A stretch of DNA of 64,000 nucleotides from an uncultured Prevotellaceae bacterium. GTDB taxonomy: Bacteria; Bacteroidota; Bacteroidia; Bacteroidales; Bacteroidaceae. The notes under the pieces are model-generated. The model saw only the letters and a list, made by a program, of their open reading frames with translations. It was not told the DNA's origin and searched no databases. Shown here in pieces: positions 63,950 to 64,000 of this stretch. The stretch's first letter is position 1; each line of letters begins with the position of its first letter. The translations under genes and the position numbers were made by a program. The stretch spans positions 1 to 64,000 of the forward strand of contig CAMVAT010000011.1 in assembly GCA_947165505.1 (NCBI GenBank), written 5' to 3'.

Positions 63950-64000
63950 ATATATTCTTTGACAAATTCATGCTCTTAACCGGAAAATGGGGATGTCTTG

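Overview
The window comes from a Bacteroidota chromosome, most likely Prevotella or a close relative. The evidence is Bacteroidota-type promoters (a TAnnTTTG box upstream of many genes), TonB-dependent outer-membrane proteins, a DUF4492 gene beside cydAB, dockerin-tagged CotH and pectate lyase proteins, and intergenic DNA full of short GC-rich or heptamer-like repeats. No taxonomic marker gene is complete in the window, so the genus is an inference.

Layout. 1-390: a non-coding edge with a leftward promoter and a possible rRNA-type leader. 394-4139 (minus): cyclophilin, DUF4492, cydA and cydB. About 4290-15700 (plus): a clearly AT-rich island carrying one tight four-gene operon: an XRE-type regulator, a protein with two S1 domains, a 2807-residue multi-domain nuclease/helicase and a second SF1 helicase. 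15700-16640 (minus): remains of a decayed operon beside the island. 16893-22238 (plus): TolC, HlyD and two ABC-2 permeases of an envelope exporter. 22697-29644 (minus): a TonB-dependent receptor, then an ECF sigma / anti-sigma / plug-domain protein / outer-membrane barrel operon. 29708-37909 (minus): zinc-ribbon membrane lipoprotein, U32 protein (RlhA type), MetA, an M13 peptidase and an ABC-F ATPase. 37935-46872 (minus): a surface cluster with two CotH proteins and a pectate lyase, all ending in dockerin repeats, plus a small YIKP-type ORF and a decayed secreted-protein gene. 47311-49449 (plus): tex. 49692-51778 (minus): a small secreted protein, rplT, rpmI and infC. 51943-53586 (plus): a small secreted protein and a WG-repeat protein. 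53740-63897 (minus): one 3385-residue LamG-containing surface protein.

The best candidate for an undescribed system is the four-gene island. One polypeptide appears to join a cold-shock/OB-like domain, a duplicated helical module, a DEDDh 3'-5' exonuclease, a RecQ-type SF2 helicase and a UvrD-type SF1 helicase. It is co-transcribed with an RNA-binding S1 protein, a control-type regulator and a second SF1 helicase whose N-terminus looks DUF4145/HEPN-like. Its base composition, tight gene spacing and position next to broken genes fit a horizontally acquired anti-phage or anti-plasmid cassette. That role is inferred; no experiment or database search supports it here.

A second theme is invasion by short intergenic repeats. 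They lie in most gaps, supply stop codons or C-terminal tails to several genes, and are inserted in frame in the U32 protein, the ABC-F protein and probably the WG-repeat protein.
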